Shown here piece after piece: positions 34,926-44,000 of a DNA stretch of 64,000 nt. The stretch comes from Burkholderia diffusa (GTDB taxonomy: Bacteria > Pseudomonadota > Gammaproteobacteria > Burkholderiales > Burkholderiaceae). The translations under genes were made by a program, and so were the position numbers. Within the stretch, counting starts at the first letter, position 1, and every line of letters begins with the position of its first letter. The stretch is from contig NZ_CABVPN010000006.1 of NCBI RefSeq assembly GCF_902499115.1, forward strand, positions 62,001-126,000. Direction: 5' to 3'. The notes beneath the pieces are model-generated. The model saw only the letters and a list, made by a program, of their open reading frames with translations. It did no database searches and was not told the origin of the DNA.

Positions 34926-37015
34926 CGACGTTCGCGATGCGCAAGCGGCTCGCGGCGAGCGGGCAGGGCGCGGCATCCGGCCGCCGTGCCGGCGTGCTCG
35001 CGCTCGGCCTCGTCGTGCTGATCGCGGTGCTGGCGGTGCTGCGCATCGCCCCAGACCTCCGTGTGTGGTGGAACGCGATGCCGGGCAGCGACGCTGCCGC
35101 GCTCGCGGGCGTGTTCCTGTTCGACCTCAACCTGCCGCGTGTCGCGGCCGCGCTCGTCGCGGGCGGCTGCCTCGGCATCGCGGGCGCGCTGTTCCAGTCG
35201 CTCACGCGCAACCCGCTCGCATCGCCCGACCTGCTCGGCGTGACGGGCGGCGCCCAGCTCGGCCTGCTCGCGGCGATGCTGGTGCCGGCGCTCGCCGGTG
35301 TCGCGTCGGTGCCGCTGCTGTTCGTCTGCGGGCTGATCGCCGCCGCGTGCGCGATCGTCGCGGCCGGCGGCTGGCGCGCGACGCCGCTGCGGCTCGTGCT
35401 CGCGGGCAGTGTGTGCATGCTGCTGTTCGCGGCACTGTCGACGCTCGTGCTCGCATTCTTCGAGCAGAACATCGCGGGCGCGGCGCTGTGGACCAACGGC
35501 AGTCTTTATCAACCCGGCGCGACCGGGCTCGCGCTTGCCGCGCGCTGGCTCGTCGTGCCGTTGCTCGCGCTGCCGTTCGTGATCCGGCCGCTGAACCCGC
35601 TCGCGCTCGGCGACGAGGCGGCGGCCGCGGCCGGCGTGCGCGTCGACGGGGCGCGGCTCGCGGCGACGATCGTCGCGGTCGCGTTCACGAGCGTGGCCGT
35701 CAGCATCGCGGGCCCGCTGTCGTACGTGGGGCTCGTCGCGCCGAACCTGGTGCGCCAGGTGCGCGGCGCACGCGCGGGCCGGCTCGGCGTGCTGGTGCCG
35801 CTGTCGGCGCTCGCGGGTGGCGCGCTCGTGCTCGTCACCGACAGTGCGGTGCTCGCGTCGGGTCTCGACGCGACGCTGTCGACCGGCGTCGCGATCGCGC
35901 TCGTCGGCACGCCGCTGATGCTCGCGATGATCCGGCGCGGCGCTGCTTGGTCGGGCGTGCTGCATGCTCAAGCCGAACGCGCGGGCGGCAGCGGGTCGAG
36001 GCGGGTGGTCGCCTGGCTCGAGGAGCTCGGCTGGCCGCTGCGCACCGCGCTGTTCGTCGCGGCCGGCGTGCTCGTCGTATTCGCCGGCGTGTCGGCCGGC
36101 CCCGAATGGCTGTCGCCGGCACGCTGGTCCGCCGCGCTGTCGGGTCACGATGCCGTCGCGCGAATGCTTATCGACCTGCGCATGCCGCGGCTGCTGTGCG
36201 CGCTCCTCGCGGGTGCGCTGCTCGCCGTGAGCGGCGTCGCGATGCAGAGCGTCGTGCGCAACCCGCTCGCCGGCCCCGAAGTGCTCGGCGTCACGCAGGG
36301 CGCGGGGCTCGTCACGCTGTTCGCGTTGTCGACGTGGCCGCTGATGGGGCACGTGACGCTCGCCGTGGCCGCGTTGAGCGGCGGTGCGCTGTCGCTCGCG
36401 ATCACGCTCGCGCTGAATCACCGGCACCGTTATGCACCGCTCGCGGTCGCGCTGACCGGCATCGTGATCGGTGCGTTGTGGACCACGCTCGCGCAATGGC
36501 TGATCACGCAGGAAAGCGTGCAGCCCGCGCGCTTCGTCGTGTGGCTCGTCGGCGGCACCTACGGCCGCGGCTGGGGCGAGGTGTCGATGCTGCTGCCGTG
36601 GTGCGTGCTCGCGGTCCCCGTGTTCGCCTGGCTCGCGCGGCCGCTCGACATGCTCGCGCTCGGCGACGACCAGGCGGCCGCGCTCGGCCTGCCGGTCGCC
36701 GCGCTGCGGCCGCTCGCGCTGACGATCGCGACGCTCGCCGCGTGCGCGGCCGTCGCGGCGGTCGGGCCGGTCGGCTTCATCGGACTGATGGCGCCGCACG
36801 TCGCGACGATGCTCGGCGCGCGCCGGCACCGCACGCGGCTGTGGCTCGCGGCCGCATGCGGCGCGCTGATCCTCGGGTGTGCCGACCTGGCCGCCCGCAC
36901 GGTCGTCGCGCCGCGCGAAGTGCCCGCCGGCGTGCTGACCGCGCTGATCGGCGCGCCGTATCTGCTCGGGCTGCTGATCCTCGAGGGGCGCCGCGCGCGG
37001 CGCGCGGGGCGATGA
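34922..37015 (+). CDS. orbD: Double-length siderophore permease OrbD (FhuB type)
   Basis: This inner-membrane permease combines two FecCD-type halves in one chain, 697 residues, as in FhuB. The halves repeat each other: LTRNPLASPDLLGVTGGAQLG near residue 92 and VVRNPLAGPEVLGVTQGAGL near residue 445. The ATPase-contact glycines are present in both halves (AVSIAGPLSYVGLVAPNLVR and AAVGPVGFIGLMAPHVATML). About 18-20 membrane helices are expected. ATG 34922 overlaps the orbC stop. ATG 34937 is an alternative. The double length means no separate second permease gene is needed. Confidence 0.92.
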   Translation: MTTFAMRKRLAASGQGAASGRRAGVLALGLVVLIAVLAVLRIAPDLRVWWNAMPGSDAAALAGVFLFDLNLPRVAAALVAGGCLGIAGALFQSLTRNPLASPDLLGVTGGAQLGLLAAMLVPALAGVASVPLLFVCGLIAAACAIVAAGGWRATPLRLVLAGSVCMLLFAALSTLVLAFFEQNIAGAALWTNGSLYQPGATGLALAARWLVVPLLALPFVIRPLNPLALGDEAAAAAGVRVDGARLAATIVAVAFTSVAVSIAGPLSYVGLVAPNLVRQVRGARAGRLGVLVPLSALAGGALVLVTDSAVLASGLDATLSTGVAIALVGTPLMLAMIRRGAAWSGVLHAQAERAGGSGSRRVVAWLEELGWPLRTALFVAAGVLVVFAGVSAGPEWLSPARWSAALSGHDAVARMLIDLRMPRLLCALLAGALLAVSGVAMQSVVRNPLAGPEVLGVTQGAGLVTLFALSTWPLMGHVTLAVAALSGGALSLAITLALNHRHRYAPLAVALTGIVIGALWTTLAQWLITQESVQPARFVVWLVGGTYGRGWGEVSMLLPWCVLAVPVFAWLARPLDMLALGDDQAAALGLPVAALRPLALTIATLAACAAVAAVGPVGFIGLMAPHVATMLGARRHRTRLWLAAACGALILGCADLAARTVVAPREVPAGVLTALIGAPYLLGLLILEGRRARRAGR

Positions 37016-37812
37016 CACCAGCACTCGACGGTGCACGCGCCACGCGCTTCTCCGCGTTCGCCCCTGAACCGTTCACCGCGCATCTCGACGCGGTGTGGCT
37101 CGGGATGCCCGACGACGCGCACGCGCCGGGCCGGATCGTCGTGCCGGTCGGCGCGCTGCCCGATCATCGCGATGCGCTGCTCGATGCGATGGTCCGCCAC
37201 TACGGCGGCGATCCGGCGTTGCATGCGCGCGCGCTCGTGTCGCAATGGAGCAAGTACTACTTCGGCCGCGCGGCGCCGGCCGGCGTCGTCGCCGCGCTGA
37301 CGCTCGGCCGGCCGCTCGACATGACGCTGGACCGCACGTTCGTCGCGCTCGACGACGGGATGCCGGCCGCGCTGTATTTCGCGCCGGACGCGCTCGGCGC
37401 GCCGTGTATCGCGCCCGCGCCGCGCTATGCGGGGCTCGTCGCGCATCTCGGCGCGGTGATCGGCCTGCTCGCGGCGATGGGCCGCGTCACGCCGCGCGTG
37501 CTGTGGAGCAACGCCGGCAACCTGCTCGACTATCTGCTCGACACGTACCGTTCGCTGCCGTGCGCGGCCGATCCCGCTCGCGATGCCGACTGGCTGTTCG
37601 GCGCGTCCTGCGTCGAAGGTGAGCCGAATCCGCTGCGCCTGCCGGTACGCGACGCCGTGCCGCGCTCGCCGCTGCTGCCGACGCCGTTTCGCGCGCGCCG
37701 CGTGTGCTGCCTGCGCTATGAAATTCCTGGAGAAACGCAACTGTGTGGAAGCTGCCCCCTGCTGTTGACGATGGACGACGCGGCGCTGGCCGAGCAGGAT
37801 GCGATCCGGTGA
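37012..37812 (+). CDS. orbF: Siderophore ferric iron reductase OrbF (FhuF-like)
   Basis: This is a probable cytoplasmic reductase that frees iron from ornibactin, 266 residues. The C-terminus has the FhuF-type [2Fe-2S] ligands in the pattern CC-x10-C-x2-C (VCCLRYEIPGE then LCGSCPLL). The N-terminal part is the FhuF/IucA-IucC-related region. ATG 37012 overlaps the orbD stop by ATGA. The open frame extends far upstream through orbD and is not used. The stop overlaps orbB by GTGA. Confidence 0.9.
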   Translation: MTPALDGARATRFSAFAPEPFTAHLDAVWLGMPDDAHAPGRIVVPVGALPDHRDALLDAMVRHYGGDPALHARALVSQWSKYYFGRAAPAGVVAALTLGRPLDMTLDRTFVALDDGMPAALYFAPDALGAPCIAPAPRYAGLVAHLGAVIGLLAAMGRVTPRVLWSNAGNLLDYLLDTYRSLPCAADPARDADWLFGASCVEGEPNPLRLPVRDAVPRSPLLPTPFRARRVCCLRYEIPGETQLCGSCPLLLTMDDAALAEQDAIR

Positions 37813-38852
37813 CTCCGGCACCGCATGCCGGCCGCCGCCATGCGCTTGCCGCACTGGCCGCGTTCGGCGCTGCTTGCTGCGGCGCGCATGCGGCGCCGGC
37901 CGCCGCGGTCGCGAACGACGCGCGCGGCGGGCAGGGCAGCACGCCTTCGCAATCGGGCCGCTCGCTCGCCGGCAACCCCGTCGTATCGCAGGCGAGCGCG
38001 ACGATGCCGGTGCAGCCGCAACGTGTGGTCGCGCTCGACTTCATGTTCGCGGAAAGCGTGATCGCGCTCGACATCGTGCCGGTCGGCATGGCCGATACCG
38101 CGTTCTATCCGGGCTGGCTCAGCTACGAGAGCGAGCGGCTCGCCCGTGTGACCGACATCGGCTCGCGTCAGGAGCCGGGGCTCGAGGCGATCGCCGCGGT
38201 GAAGCCCGACCTCATCCTCGGCGTCGGCTTCCGGCATGCGCCGATCTTCGCCGCGCTCGACCGGATCGCGCCGACGATCCTGTTCCAGTTCAGCCCGAAC
38301 GTGTCGGAAGGCGGCGTGCCCGTCACGCAGCTCGACTGGATGCGTCGGATCTTCCGGACGATTGGTACCGTGACCGGACGCGACGCGCGCGCGAAGGCGG
38401 TCGAAGCACAACTCGACGCAGGGATCGCGCGCAATGCATCGCGGCTCAAGGCCGCGGGCCGCGGCGGCGATCGCATCGCACTGCTGCAGGATCTCGGGCT
38501 GCCCGACCGCTACTGGGCGTATACGGGCAACAGCACGTCGGCGGGCCTCGCGCGTGCGCTCGGGCTCGACCCGTGGCCGAAGAAGCCGACGCGCGAAGGC
38601 ACGCTTTACGTGACATCCGCCGATCTGCTCCGGCAACGCGATCTCGCCGTGCTGTTCGTCACCGCGACGGGGATGGATGTGCCGCTCTCGTCGAAACTCG
38701 ACTCGCCCGTGTGGCGTTTCGTGCCCGCGCTGCGCGAACGCAGGATCGCGCTCGTCGAACGGAACATCTGGGGGTTCGGCGGGCCGATGTCGGCGCTGAA
38801 GCTGGCCGACGTGATGACCGATACGATGCTGAAGCTGCCGGCCGTGCGCTGA
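37809..38852 (+). CDS. orbB: Ferric-ornibactin periplasmic binding protein OrbB
   Basis: This is a FecB/FhuD-type siderophore-binding protein, 347 residues from GTG 37809, which overlaps the orbF stop. The N-terminus (PHAGRRHALAALAAFGAAC) has a twin-arginine pair before a hydrophobic stretch ending in AHAAPA. It may use the Tat route, but the motif is weak. The mature domain shows PQRVVALDFMFAESVIALDI, VTDIGSRQEPGLEAIAAVKP (signature of this family) and DLILGVGF. Earlier ATG 37743 lies inside orbF and is unlikely. It is the last gene of the orbH-B unit and convergent with orbE. Confidence 0.88.
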   Translation: MTPAPHAGRRHALAALAAFGAACCGAHAAPAAAVANDARGGQGSTPSQSGRSLAGNPVVSQASATMPVQPQRVVALDFMFAESVIALDIVPVGMADTAFYPGWLSYESERLARVTDIGSRQEPGLEAIAAVKPDLILGVGFRHAPIFAALDRIAPTILFQFSPNVSEGGVPVTQLDWMRRIFRTIGTVTGRDARAKAVEAQLDAGIARNASRLKAAGRGGDRIALLQDLGLPDRYWAYTGNSTSAGLARALGLDPWPKKPTREGTLYVTSADLLRQRDLAVLFVTATGMDVPLSSKLDSPVWRFVPALRERRIALVERNIWGFGGPMSALKLADVMTDTMLKLPAVR

Positions 38853-39017
38853 GCGAGCGAATCGTCGTTGCGGGCAGGGGAAGCGCGTGGCCGAGCGCCG
38901 CGTAGTTGTTCGCGTGTCGCGGCGCCCCGATGGCGTCACCTGTACGTCAGTATGCCGAACGATATTTCCTTTCGACCTTTCCAGTCCTTTCCGCTCCGGC
39001 GAGCCGGACACCGACTG

Positions 39018-39045
39018 CCTGCGCGCCGCAATTGCCGCGCGCAGG
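39018..39045. terminator. Stem-loop between convergent orbB and orbE
   Basis: CCTGCGCGC (39018-39026) and GCGCGCAGG (39037-39045) form a 9-bp stem with a 10-nt loop in the 213-bp convergent gap, which holds nothing else I recognise. There is no T-run, so termination is only suggested. Confidence 0.4.
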
Positions 39046-39065
39046 CGGCCGGTGTTCACGCGTGC

Positions 39066-40820
39066 CTACGCGCTCAGTGCATCGGCACCGTCCCGTGCGC
39101 GTGACCGCGCGGGCGTCGTGTCGCTGACGATCTGCCCGTTGTCGAGCTTCAGCAGCCGATCGGCGAGATCGAAATAGCGGTCGTCGTGCGTGATCACGAT
39201 CACGGCCTTGCCGCGCGCGCGCAGCTCGGGCAGCAGTTGCTCGTAGAACACCGCCTTGAACGACGGATCCTGGTCGGCCGCCCATTCGTCGAACAGGTAG
39301 AACGGCCGGTCCTCCAGATACGCGACGACGAGCGCGAGCCGCTTGCGCTGCCCGGTCGACAGCGCGCGGTTCGAGAACGCGCCGTCGACGACCTTCACCT
39401 TGTGATCGAGCGCGAGCTTCGCGACCAGCGCGTTCGCGCGCGCATCGGCCTGCGCACGCGCGGGATCGTCGGGATCGACGATGCCGAGCAGCGCATCGAA
39501 CAGATGGAAATCGTTGAACACCGCGCTGAAGCGCTGCCGGTACGCAGCACGCTCGCGCCAGCCGATCGTCCGGCCGTCGACCTCGATCGCGCCTTCCTCC
39601 GGCTCGTAGAGCCCCGTCAGCACCTTCGCGAGCGTCGTCTTGCCGCTGCCGTTGCCGCCGACGATGAACACGAGCTCACCCGGCCGGATCGTCAGGTCGA
39701 TCGGCCCGATCCGGAACATCCGTTCGTCACGCTCGTGGAAATACGCGTGCGTGACGCCCCGCAGCGTGACGGCGCCGGCCGGTGGTACGTCGGGGGCGTC
39801 GCTGGCGGGCGGCACCGTGCGCAGCGCACCGAATTCGGCCATCACGCCTTCGATGCGCCCGAGCGACACGCGCGCCGCGTTGACGGTCGGCAGGTTGTTC
39901 AGCAGTCCGTCGAGCGGCACCAGCATGAACAGGAACACGACGACGTAGCCGGCCGCCGTACCTGCATCGGCATGCACGCCCAGCTGCGGCCAGAACGCGG
40001 CCGCGCCGAGGAACACGTAGAACAGGAAGATGATCCAGCCGACGCCGACCGCATACGCGCTGAACGCGCGGCGGCGGTGGTCGCGCACTTCACCGATCGC
40101 CGCGCCGAGCTGTCCGTCGACGAACTGGCGCGCGCGCGCGTCGTGCAGCTTCAGTTCCTTCGCGCCGGAGAACAGCGAGCCGAGATAGCCGAACAGGCGA
40201 TCCTGCGCCTGGCCGGCCGCCTCGAGCGACGCGATCGCACGGCGATCGCCGGTGTGATAGCCGAGCGAGCCCGCGACGATCGCGGTCAGCGCGAGCAGGC
40301 ACACGGGCCACGACAGCCACGCGAGATAGCCGAGGCAACCGAACACGATCGAGCCGTGCATCACCAGGTTCGGCAGCGCGAAGAACAGCATCGACACGTT
40401 GGTCGCGTCGTCGGTCAGCACCGACTGCACGGGCGCCGCGCCGATCCGCTCGATGTCGCGCAGCTCGGCCGCGCCGACGCGCCGCGCGAGGTGCACGCGC
40501 AGGCGCGCCATCGTGTCCTGCGACAGCCGGGCGAACAGCGTGCCCGACACGATGCGCGTGACGAGCGCGATCACCGCGCACAGCGCGAAGCGCCACGCGA
40601 GCGACACGTCGGCCGCGCCGGGCGTCGCGAGCGCGCGGTTCAGCGTCGCGACGAGCAGCACGCTCGCGACGCCATTGAGCACGCATGCGACGAGCGCCAG
40701 CGCGAGCGACGCGCGGCTTTCGCGCAGCAGCGCGAGGATCAGGCGGGCCGCGGGGCGGCCGGGGGAGGCGTCGAGGGACGGCGGGGAAGAAGGCTCGTGG
40801 GCGGCGGTCATCGGCAACAT
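39066..40820 (-). CDS. orbE: Cyclic-peptide-type ABC exporter OrbE (ornibactin or precursor export)
   Basis: This is a fused membrane-ATPase exporter of the SyrD/PvdE family, 584 residues. About six helices occupy residues 25-300. The nucleotide-binding domain follows, with Walker A (VFIVGGNGSGKTTLAKVL), a signature region (ALSTGQRKRLALVVAYLED) and Walker B (FYLFDEWAADQDPSF), where the usual catalytic Glu-Pro is E-W. PvdE moves a pyoverdine precursor to the periplasm. OrbE is assumed to do the same for ornibactin. ATG 40820 or 40811 is likely. The open frame reaches 41084, past its OrbS promoter, and cannot all be coding. Confidence 0.88.
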   Translation of the reverse strand: MLPMTAAHEPSSPPSLDASPGRPAARLILALLRESRASLALALVACVLNGVASVLLVATLNRALATPGAADVSLAWRFALCAVIALVTRIVSGTLFARLSQDTMARLRVHLARRVGAAELRDIERIGAAPVQSVLTDDATNVSMLFFALPNLVMHGSIVFGCLGYLAWLSWPVCLLALTAIVAGSLGYHTGDRRAIASLEAAGQAQDRLFGYLGSLFSGAKELKLHDARARQFVDGQLGAAIGEVRDHRRRAFSAYAVGVGWIIFLFYVFLGAAAFWPQLGVHADAGTAAGYVVVFLFMLVPLDGLLNNLPTVNAARVSLGRIEGVMAEFGALRTVPPASDAPDVPPAGAVTLRGVTHAYFHERDERMFRIGPIDLTIRPGELVFIVGGNGSGKTTLAKVLTGLYEPEEGAIEVDGRTIGWRERAAYRQRFSAVFNDFHLFDALLGIVDPDDPARAQADARANALVAKLALDHKVKVVDGAFSNRALSTGQRKRLALVVAYLEDRPFYLFDEWAADQDPSFKAVFYEQLLPELRARGKAVIVITHDDRYFDLADRLLKLDNGQIVSDTTPARSRARDGADALSA

Positions 40821-40914
40821 CGGTAAATGAAGGGCAGGCAAATCCTGCGGAAACGGCGGGATTGATGCGAAAGCAGCGCGCGGGACGGGCCAGTCGCGGC
40901 TTTCCTCCCTGATA

Positions 40915-40939
40915 GACGAACGGGCCGCGCAAATATTTA
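40915..40939 (-). promoter_or_regulatory. OrbS-dependent promoter of orbE
   Basis: On the minus strand TAAATATTT begins at 40939 and CGTC ends at 40915, again TAAA-N17-CGTC. It lies 95 bp upstream of ATG 40820. Confidence 0.75.
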
Positions 40940-40987
40940 GCCGTGCCTTCAAAAAATGCATCCATTCCGGCTTTGCGCGCAAAACGG

Positions 40988-41012
40988 TAAAAAATCGGCC
41001 GCGCCGTTCGTC
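40988..41012 (+). promoter_or_regulatory. OrbS-dependent promoter of orbI
   Basis: TAAAAAATC begins at 40988 and CGTC is at 41009-41012, the same spacing as orbH and orbE. The orbE and orbI promoters are divergent, with 48 bp between their TAAA elements. Confidence 0.75.
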
Positions 41013-41082
41013 ACACCAGTGAAGCCGCCCCATGCGGCCCCGAGACTTGGCCGAAGCGGCCGGACCGAAGGACTTCACGCAC

Positions 41083-44000
41083 ATGACGAGTTTCCCGACT
41101 GCGTTGCATCACCGAATTCGCGAACTGGCGCGCCGCGCGCCCGACGCGCCCGCGCTCGCCGCGCCTTTCCAGAACGACCTGCGCCTGTCGCGCGGCGCGC
41201 TCGACGCGCGTGCGTCGCACCTTGCCCGCCAGCTGCGCGCGGCCGGGGTCGGCGCGGAAGTGCGGGTGGGCGTCTGCGTCGAACGCTCGTGCGAGCTGTT
41301 CGTCGCGCTGCTTGCCGTGCTGAAAGCGGGCGGCGTATTCGTGCCGCTCGATCCGCGTCATCCGGCCGCGCGGCTGGACTGGATCGTCCGCGATGCGCAA
41401 CTGCGCCACGGGATCGTCGATGCGGCCGGCCGCGCGGCGCTCGGCGCGCCGTTCGAACACGCGTTCGACGCGATGCCCGCGGAGGCAGGTGCCGCCGCCT
41501 TCGTCGACGACGAGGACGTGTCGGTGCATCCGCGCTCGGCGGCCTACATGATCTACACGTCGGGCTCGACCGGCACGCCGAAGGCGGTGGTCGTCGAGCA
41601 CGGGCCGCTCGCCGCGCATTGCGACGCGCTCGCGGCCGCGCTGCCGATCGAGGGCGGCGACCGCCTGCTGCATTTCGCGTCGGTCAATTTCGATGCCGCG
41701 CACGAATGCTGGCTCGCGCCGCTCGCGGTCGGCGCGAGCGTGACGATTGCGCCGCCGCAGCCGTTCACCCCGGACGCCGCCCATGCGCTGATGGTCAGTG
41801 AATCCGTCAGCGTCGCCGCGTTTCCGCCCGCGTATCTGCGCGAATTCGCGGCCGTCGCCGCGCGCGAAGGCGTGCCGCCGGCGTTGCGCGTGCTCGCGTT
41901 CGGCGGCGAAGCGCTGCCGCAACAGGCATTCGAATTCGTGCGCCGCACGTTCCCGTCGGTTCGCCTGATCAACGGCTACGGGCCGACCGAGGCCGTGATC
42001 TCCCCGATGCTGTGGCCGGTCGAGCCGGGCGAAATGCCCGTGCTGGCCGATGACGATGCGTATGCATCGCTGCCGATCGGTCGCGCGATCGGCCCGCGCG
42101 TCGCGCGCATCGATGGCGACGATGGCGGCGAACTGCTGCTCGGCGGTGTATGCCTCGCGCGCGGCTATCACGGCCGCCCGGCGCTGACGGCTGAACGCTT
42201 CATTCCCGATACGCACGGCGAACCCGGTGCCCGCGTGTACCGAACCGGCGACCTCGCACGCCAGCGCGCCGACGGCGCGTTCGATTATCTCGGCCGCCTC
42301 GATGACCAGGTCCAGGTGCGCGGCGTGCGTGTGGAGCCCGCGGAAATCGCCGCGTGCCTGCGCACGCATCCGGCGGTGGCCGACGCGGCCGTGATCGCCG
42401 AAACCGGCAACGGGCCGACGCGGCTGATCGCGTGCGTCGCGCTGCGCGCGGCCGCCGACGATGCGACGCTGAAGGCGCACGTGGGCGCGTTGTTGCCCGC
42501 CGCGTGGCAGCCGCACCGTTTCGTGCGCTGCGACGCGCTGCCGTACACGCTGAACGGCAAGATCGACCGTGCCGCGCTACGCGAGCGCATCGCCGGCGTC
42601 CGCGACACCGAACAATCCGCAGGCGACGAGCCGCGCACCCCGACGGAGCAGCAGATCGCGGGCCTCTGGCAAACGCTGCTCGGCCTCGACGCGACGCCGA
42701 CGCGCGACGACCGCTTCTTCGTGCTGGGCGCCGATTCGCTCGCCGCGATGCAACTGCAGGCCGCGATCCGCGCCGCGTTGCGCGTGAACCTGCGGCTCGA
42801 CACGCTGTTCGCCGATCCGGCGCTGGCTGAGCTGGCTGCGCACGTCGATCGCGCGGAACGTGAAACGGGCGAGCCGCTGGCCGCGATTGCCACACGCCGC
42901 GCGCCGGCCGATGCCGCTGCGTCGGGCGCCCCGTATGTCGATCGCGCCGCATCGCTCGCACAGCAGCGCTTCTGGGTGCTCGCGCACACGCGCGACGCGA
43001 GCGCCGCGTATCACATCGCCGCGCACTGGACGATCGACGGCGCGCTCGACCACGCCGCACTGCAGCGCGCGCTCGATCACGTGATCGAGCGGCACGACGC
43101 GTGGCGCACGACGCTCGTCGACAACGACGACGGCATCGTGATGCAGCGCATCCATGCGCATCTGCCCGTTACGATCGAGACGCTCGACCTGCGCGGTCAA
43201 CCGCTGGCCGCACGCGACGCGCAAGCCGCGCGCATCGCCGAGCGCGACGCAGGCATGCCGTTCGATCTGTCGGACGGGCCGCTGCTGCGCGCGACGCTCG
43301 TCGCGCTCGCCGACGATCGCCACCGGCTGCTCCTGACCGCGCACCATGCGATCACCGACGGCTGGAGCTCGCGCTGCGCATTCGACGAGCTGTCGGCTGC
43401 GTACCGCGCGTTTGCGGAAGGCCGCGAACCGTCGTTGCCGGCACTGCCGATCCAGTACGCCGACTATGCGGACTGGCAGCGCGACATGCTTGCCGGCGGC
43501 GAAGGCGAGCGTCAGCTCGACTACTGGCGCGGTGCATTGCGCGACGTGCCGGGCCCGCTTGCGCTGCCGGTCGATCGCCAGCCGGGCGCGACGCGCACGC
43601 TGCAGGGCGCGCGTGTGTCGGTCCGCCTGCCCGACGCGGTCGCTGCGGACATCCGGCGTCTCGCGCGCGACGCGCAGGCAACGGTCTTCACGGTGCTGCT
43701 GGCCGCACTCGACGCATGGCTGTCGCGCCTGACAGGCGAGACCGACGTGGTCGTCGCGGTGCCGGTCGCGCATCGCCAGCGCCCGGAAACGCGCGCGCTG
43801 CTCGGGCTGTTCCTGAATACGGTCGCGCTGCGTGTGCGGGTGGCGCCGACGCTGCCGTTCCGCGCGCTGGTCGACGCGGCACGCACGGCGGCGCTCGATG
43901 CGGTCGCGCACCAGGACGTGCCGTTCGAGCGCGTCGTCGATGCGGTGAAGCCGCCCGTCAAGCGCGGCGACGAATGGCTGCGCGTGAAGTTCGCGCAGCA

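Noticed and set aside
40821..41084. N-terminal extension of orbE to 41084
   Set aside because: It passes through both OrbS promoters, and the residues are not export- or membrane-like.
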